Below are positions 35,601 to 35,616 of a stretch of DNA of 35,616 nt, piece after piece (the first letter of the stretch is position 1; each line of letters opens with the position of its first letter). Location: contig JAAYHH010000137.1 of assembly GCA_012735435.1 (NCBI GenBank), positions 1 through 35,616 of the forward strand. Reading direction: 5' to 3'. Position numbers and translations under genes: made by a program. The notes beneath the pieces were generated by a model. The model searched no databases. It worked only from the letters and a program-made list of their open reading frames with translations, and was not told the DNA's origin. The stretch is from Bacillota bacterium. Its GTDB lineage: Bacteria > Bacillota > Limnochordia > DTU087.

Positions 35601-35616
35601 ATGCGCAGCATCGTCC
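35601..35616 (+). CDS. Start of a CDS truncated by the window edge
   Basis: AAAGGAGGGAGTACC-ATG CGC AGC ATC GTC: strong SD with good spacing. Only five codons are visible. Confidence 0.5.

Overview
The window looks like chromosomal DNA from a Bacillota-type bacterium and carries about 30 credible genes. No rRNA, tRNA, CRISPR array or intact mobile element was seen.

Main blocks:
(1) 1-8460, minus strand: a locus for exported beta-rich proteins. It encodes a secretin-family protein, a putative beta-barrel protein, a BTAD regulator with what reads as a degenerate GGDEF domain, a small conserved protein, and several signal-peptide proteins sharing a C-terminal G-x-Y-x-G motif. Two tandem GEMM-I (c-di-GMP-I) riboswitches lie upstream of a further family member cut by the left edge.
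(2) glnS (minus) and an RlmD/RumA-like rRNA methyltransferase (plus).
(3) ric (Fe-S repair), a CPG-type metal P-type ATPase, a free-standing HMA protein, and an ArsR-ABC efflux operon (plus).
(4) A BMP-type nucleoside ABC importer with a nucleoside phosphorylase and an MtnA-like isomerase (minus).
(5) A short hcp gene next to an Rrf2 regulator, then a DUF6951-like gene.
(6) A GGDEF/HD-GYP pair and an iron-dependent alcohol dehydrogenase.
(7) An SdpR/SdpI-like pair, an Rpe-family epimerase, a GH36-N-domain-like protein and an ABC exporter.

The strongest candidate for an undescribed system is block 1. A secretin-centred surface or secretion apparatus is linked by gene neighbourhood to c-di-GMP sensing through riboswitches and a possible protein receptor. 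A DGC/HD-GYP pair lies in the same window. All family calls come from reading motifs; no database search was run.
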